Assembly: GCF_007655135.1 (NCBI RefSeq) | Contig: NC_045130.1 | Coordinates: 25,611,363-25,675,362, forward strand | From: Punica granatum | Lineage: Eukaryota > Streptophyta > Magnoliopsida > Myrtales > Lythraceae | Reading direction: 5' to 3' | DNA length: 64,000 bases | Shown here: piece after piece, positions 59,580 to 64,000 of the stretch | Layout: each line of letters starts with the position of its first letter | How positions within the stretch are numbered: position 1 is the stretch's first letter | The notes under the pieces: generated by a model | Databases searched by the model: none | Told to the model about the DNA's origin: nothing | What the model saw: only the letters and a program-made list of their open reading frames with translations | Translations under genes and position numbers: made by a program

Positions 59580-62500
59580 TATCAACACCCAATTTCGGTC
59601 CATCGGCTCCAGGGGCAAAATTGTCATTTTCCAATTTATCAATTTTTTTAAAAAAACATTATTAAAAAAAAATTTCAGGCTAACCGGGCAGGGCCGGTTC
59701 AGAGCCGGGCAGCGTTGACTGGCTGCCCGTGAACCGCCGGCCCAGAAAAGAAAAAAAAAAGAAAAAAAAAAGGGGAAAGTCAAACTGATTGTTTGACTTT
59801 CCCTGTTCTTCTTCTTCCCGCAGCTCCCGTCCTCCCCGAGTCCTAGAAGGTAACTCCCAGCGGATTCTCCGGGGATTGGCAGAATTTCCCTCAATGGTCG
59901 AAAAGGAAAAGCCCTAGCTCGCTCTCTCGCACGGACTCTCCCGAAAAATAAAAAGGGGACACAGCTGGGATTTCGAGGATTTGGGGGGAAACTCTCGGAC
60001 CCCCGGCTCATAGCTCAAACTCCCGGAAATTTCCAGTTACCAGAGGGATTTCTTCCAGAGATCGATTTTCGGAACATTCCGAAGCTCAGACGTTGGTTCC
60101 CTCGGAGCTTGGACGCTCTTTCTCGGATACAAAACCCCGAGTTCCCGGACACCCGCAATTCCCAGCCGAGCCCGTAGCCTCCTCCCACCTCTCGACTCCC
60201 TCAGGCCCCCCTCTTCCTCGTGATTTCCTCGCCCCCAGCTCACACGCGACCTTCGGATCCCTCTCCGAGTTCGCCTCGGGTCTCGCGCCATCCCTCAGCC
60301 CGCTCTCCCGTTTTTCCTCCAGCTCAATCATCGCCGCTACCCAAGCCTCTCGCCGCCCCGAACCAGATCTCTCTCTCCCTTTATTTCGGTTTCTTTTTCT
60401 GCTAACCGGGTCAACTCCTCTCCGGGACAGAACAGGTAGCAAACCGATCCGGATCCAGCGCACCAGTCCAGATCTAGTGGCCCAGTCCAGATCTCGGCGA
60501 CCCAGCTCAGCGGCTCACCAGCCCAGCTCGGCCCAGTCTGACCCAGTCCAAATCCCAGCGGGCCCGTTCGGCCCAATCCAGCTCAGACCAACCCAACCCA
60601 ACTCGCCAGACATTTTTTTTTATTTTTTCTTATTTACAGAATCACCCCTCAACTTCCCAAACTAGGTAAATCCTCTACTTAGTGGCATGATTAGGGCTTA
60701 TTTCCTGAATATTATTGCTTGCTTGATGGATATAATGTGAAATGAGTGTTCTTGGGTCGCGTGGGTGATCGGATTTGTCCCGAACTCGACTTTACGAACT
60801 TTCCGTTTTGTCACATTTCAGTCCAGAGGACGCATTTTATTTTTTTCATATCTGCCCCGAACTCTAAAAATTATTTTCAATCAACTCCCGGTCATTTTAC
60901 TATTTTCCAATCAGTCCTTGGATTTTTCAGAATTTTTCAAGCATCCCAAATAACTTTCCAAGTTGTTTCAGTTTAGTCCCGGGGCCTTTTTTCACCTTTT
61001 TCAGATCTGCCCCGAATTTTAAAATTTCTCTTCAATCAAGTCCCGGTCATTTTACTATTTTCAAATCAGTCTATGTATTTTTCAGAATTTTTCAAGTATC
61101 CCAAATAACTTTCCAAGTTGTTTCAGTTTAGTCCCGGGGTCTTTTTCACCTTTTTCAGATCTGCCCCGAATTTCAAAATTTATTTTCAATCAAGTTCCAG
61201 TCATTTTACTATTTTCCAATCAGTCCTGGAATTTCCAGAATTTTTCATGCCTCCCAAGGTACTTTCCAAGCTGTTTCAGTTTAGTCTTGGGGCCATTTTT
61301 TTTTGTTTTGTTTCTAGATCAGTCCAGATTTTCAAGTTCGTTTCAAATAAGTCCTGGGATATTTTCAGTAATTTTTACATAGTCCCCAATTTTTTCAGAA
61401 TTTTCAAATTGGTCCCCGAAACTTTATCCGAATTTTCAAATCAGTCCCTGCTCTTTTAAAATCGTTCTATTCAGTCCCCTGGACATTTTCCAAAAATATC
61501 CGACCCTTTCCTACTTGGATCACCCACCGACAATGAATGTGCCCCATTTAAATATTTTATTTTTGTAATTATACGTATACAACGTGACTGTGTCGGAAAT
61601 TAGAGTTTATCGGGCGGTCAACTAATGGCTATCTCGACGGCTCGAAATCTGTAGACCAAAGCATTCGGCGAGTTTTTAATTAACCTAAAATTCTACATAC
61701 GGGATAATCGGGACGTTAAATTTGGCTAAATTAAATCACTTGATTTCTTTAATTGGATTGCATGAATTGATTAATAATTTGTAATCGCGTCGACAGTTCA
61801 AGAACTGTTAGTCATGCCCTTTTCAAAATTCACAATTTCAAAAGCACCAAGATACGTACAACGTAATCTTGATTCTCATGCACACACATATTTACCGATT
61901 CAAGGGCATGATTACCGGTTCTTGTCCTGCCGTCACTCTAGTCTAGGTTTGTGTTTAGAACGGGTTAAAACATGGTAAAACGGATTAATCACAAACTCGG
62001 CATAATCAACATGGGCAAGCAGTCAAGTAGAGGGTTAGGTTTTGGTTTTTAGGTGAAAGCACTCTTAATCTGTAAAAGCCATATTGCCACGATACAGAAT
62101 AATCTAAAAATAACCCACACATTCGAGACTCGACTACAGACGTCATGTCTATCGGGTCCGTTTTAAATAATGCCGAATGCTACATACCCTATCCATCATC
62201 CCTTTTGTCTGTTCTAAGGTAGGATTTGTATGCCAAGATATCTCGGTTAATAATCAGTTAATTCACGTAAATTCGACGATAACAAAAAACCCCATTGTTT
62301 ATTTATTTGAGCTTGCTTGTTACATTTTTGCACTTGTTTGTTATGCGGATCGAGCCCGACCCTTTAGGACTCGATTCACACTGGGTCCAATGCCCATAAC
62401 CTTCGATCACGGGGTCCAATGCCCCTATACACCGAGTGCGCATTTAATTTAATTTTCGATATTTTCCAAATCATACGGTGAGCATGAGTGAAGTAACGGC

Positions 62501-62999
62501 CGAACGTGAACCGACCGAGATTCAGTCATTGTAATTTATTTTTTATTTGAGAGAACAATGTAAGGGTTTTATGATGCATATTTATTCATGTAATAATCCC
62601 GGTCGGAGAGTGGACGGTTCAAGTGTCTATTCGAATTTACGGTGTCAAAACGGGCGAGTCGAGTGCAACCTTAAATCATGCGGTAAATAAATATAATGGC
62701 AAGCCTAGCAAGCTAGAGTATCGAAAGGGCGTGTGGGATATAGGCCCTCACGTAATAGAACACCCGAATTCGAAATTTCCGGTTTCGTATAGACCATTGC
62801 CTTGACATACTAGGTGTATCCCATACCCCTAGACCCGGGTAACTTGCCGGCCCTCGACCTTCGGGTCGTAAAATGGCAAGTGGCGACTCCTTCTCACTTG
62901 CGTCCGTCGCGCGTCCCCGGGAAGGTGGACACTTCCAAGCCGCGTTGCATTTAGGCGCGCGCATGCGTGCCCCGACGAGACAAAATTCGGGTGCGCACA
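59580..62999 (+). mobile_element. Solo LTR (3.42 kb) inserted in ORF1
   Basis: Starts TATCAACACCCAATTTCGGT (expected TG mutated to TA) and ends CGGGTGCGCACA; the end words are short inverted copies. A perfect 5-bp duplication GCTAG flanks it (59575-59579 and 63000-63004). Taking it out with one GCTAG restores ORF1 as ...TLAS-VVLQ in one frame. About 1.9 kb of it is related to the 3' LTR at 43685-45960, in opposite orientation, so it stems from the same broad family. No internal coding region is left, as after recombination between two LTRs. Confidence 0.9.
60790..61300 (+). repeat. 153-155-bp tandem subrepeats in solo LTR
   Basis: CCCAAATAACTTTCCAAGTT recurs at 60945 and 61100, with a variant CCCAAGGTACTTTCCAAG at 61253, each followed by GTTTCAGTTTAGTC and TTCAGATCTGCCCC-like words. 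The same subrepeats occur, inverted, in the 3' LTR at about 43960-44375. Confidence 0.9.
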
Positions 63000-63551
63000 G
63001 CTAGCTAAGGTTGCGTCTATGTGACCGGCCGAGCGAGGGAATAAAAGAGTCCTAAAAATTAAGAATAAAATCGCATGACATAAAATCTTTTGGAAAAGAT
63101 CCCCTTGAACCTCATGTGTTCGTATTTCAATAAAACGGAGGAGTTTCGCGGTGACTATCTCCGTGTCACCGGAATATGCAAGTTCGGCTTGTAGTTGAGA
63201 CTTATGCACCCCGAGTAGGCGAAATACCAAGACAAGTTGGGTGGTATGGAAGTTAGGTTCCACAATGCCGCGGGTGGCTGCAATTCTTCCGACGAGAGTA
63301 CGATATTCCTCGATGGTAGGTGTGAGCTCGGTACCCTGGATGTTGAAGACGGCGTGGACTGGGTCCCAAAACGTCGCCGTTGCTCCCAAGAAGTTCCAAT
63401 CCACTAGGCAGATGGCTAGCATTGGTATATCCCCAACAGAGGTCCTGATGTAATAGCGGTCGACTTGGCGCAGATAAGCCCAGATATGATTGATTTCCTC
63501 GAGTGGTGGCGTGACCCTGTCGAGGTGTGAAAAGGAGACCGAGCATGCCAT

Positions 63552-64000
63552 CTCTTACCAAGATGAAAAGAAAACCGATTTAGGACTAGTTAATACAAAT
63601 GACACATAATTTTGAAATTAGATGATGCATGGGTACAAAAAATAAATGCCCACGGCTTAATGTATACAATGTACATCTCTCTCAAAAAAAGAAAATGACT
63701 AAAATGGCACGCAGGCCGACTCGATGGACTGTTATTGAAGTCGGGTTGGAGGATGGCATGGAAGCTTAGCATAATGCGTGGTTTCGGTACTACAAGGATC
63801 GTGCTACCTAGGGATGGGGGCCACCGAATCAAGGGTGTCAATTCCTTGAAATCGAGCGGGATTCTTTTCAAGACCTAAGCGACAGTCGAACTGCGCGCCA
63901 TACCCCTACTTCGAACCCCTATCTAACCTATGCTCCTATTACCGGTCGTGGGACGCGACCCATATGTACCTAGAGCTATTGTGATATGCAATGCGAGTGC
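63552..64000 (-). other. 5' leader of the large retrotransposon
   Basis: Upstream of ORF1 on the minus strand. Open frames are short and unsupported. The primer-binding site and 5' LTR are expected further out, beyond the window. Confidence 0.5.

Larger units (their letters stand above)
58650..63551 (-). pseudogene. ORF1 of the Tat/Ogre element (DUF7745-like), split by a solo LTR
   Basis: Minus strand. The N-terminal part (63551-63005) starts MACSVSFSHLDRVTPPLEE and contains FWDPVHAVFNIQGTELTPTI; it breaks at ...TLAS. The C-terminal part resumes at 59574 with VVLQVVGRREF and SPILLQIWLQSH, continues in shifted frames (RGFKWRAAWIPPGPMTLRC; FQATEEYIFRFYRWG at about 58960) and finishes in a charged coil near 58650. 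The solo LTR sits exactly between the two parts. ORFs before gag are a mark of Ogre-type elements; their job is not known. Similarity to DUF7745/plant-mobile-domain-like proteins is from memory. Frameshifts and stops near 58800 and 58740 add further damage. Confidence 0.75.
43685..64000 (-). mobile_element. Large Tat/Ogre-type Ty3/gypsy retrotransposon (5' end outside window)
   Basis: Minus-strand element, 3' end on the left. In 5'-to-3' order: ORF1 (63551 down to about 58650), gag (58321-55130), protease (54790-53662), G-patch region (50777-50289), RT and two RNase H domains (49990-48085), long 3' UTR with a minisatellite, polypurine tract (45974-45961), 3' LTR (45960-43685). An ORF before gag, a second archaeal-type RNase H after the first, and a long repeat-bearing 3' UTR mark the Tat/Ogre lineage. 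It is inactivated by stops, frameshifts, a gag tandem duplication, two LTR-element insertions and the apparent absence of integrase. The primer-binding site and 5' LTR would lie beyond 64000. Confidence 0.85.

Noticed and set aside
1..64000. CRISPR arrays, operons or prokaryotic defence genes
   Set aside because: None seen; the tandem arrays lack spacer structure, and the gene structure with introns and retroelements is plant nuclear.

Overview
This is plant nuclear DNA: AT-rich and gene-poor, with multi-exon genes and layers of nested transposons. The one clearly intact gene encodes LIKE HETEROCHROMATIN PROTEIN 1 (LHP1/TFL2). The decayed NLR disease-resistance fragments, the captured NIPA exons and the Tat/Ogre-type retrotransposon with an extra ORF before gag all point to a eudicot. 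From memory of that ORF1 family I favour Myrtales, possibly pomegranate (Punica granatum). The species call is an inference and was not tested.

Layout. (1) 1-8.0 kb is DNA-transposon territory: a 0.95-kb Mutator-like (MULE) inverted-repeat element at 853-1807, and a 4.1-kb MULE at 3877-7990 that contains a second MULE at 4261-6492, each of the nested pair with a perfect 9-bp target-site duplication (TSD). (2) 8.0-13.4 kb has no gene; it holds a short element with inverted ends, a 39-bp minisatellite and microsatellites. (3) 13467-14840 is a candidate Helitron (minus strand) carrying three exon-like pieces of a NIPA-type magnesium-transporter gene. (4) 15568-19558 is LHP1 in seven coding exons. 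(5) 21.0-25.6 kb holds two diverged copies of one non-coding block, with a third at 43.1 kb. The second copy ends in front of a small membrane-protein ORF at 25638-26000. (6) 26-31 kb is gene-poor, with a mitochondrial 18S rRNA fragment at about 29.8 kb and decayed coding sequence. (7) 31.2-36.9 kb is a minus-strand NLR graveyard: an LRR pseudogene broken by a MITE, a CNL NB-ARC fragment starting at its P-loop, and a 0.9-kb duplicated block. (8) 36.9-43.0 kb is AT-rich with two more MULE-type MITEs.

(9) 43.7-64 kb is one very large minus-strand LTR retrotransposon of the Tat/Ogre type. Its 5' LTR lies beyond the window. In its own 5'-to-3' direction it has ORF1, proline-rich gag, protease, G-patch region, RT with two RNase H domains, a long 3' untranslated region with a 28-29-bp minisatellite, a polypurine tract and a 3' LTR. 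It is dead: many stops and frameshifts, no visible integrase, a 1403-bp tandem duplication in gag, a 2.87-kb non-autonomous LTR element inserted at the protease/G-patch boundary (TSD GATGG), and a 3.42-kb solo LTR inserted in ORF1 (TSD GCTAG). Removing either insertion with one TSD copy restores the reading frame across the site.

No CRISPR array, operon or prokaryotic system is present. The interest lies in dated, nested mobile-element events, gene-fragment capture, and tandem repeats arising inside retroelements.
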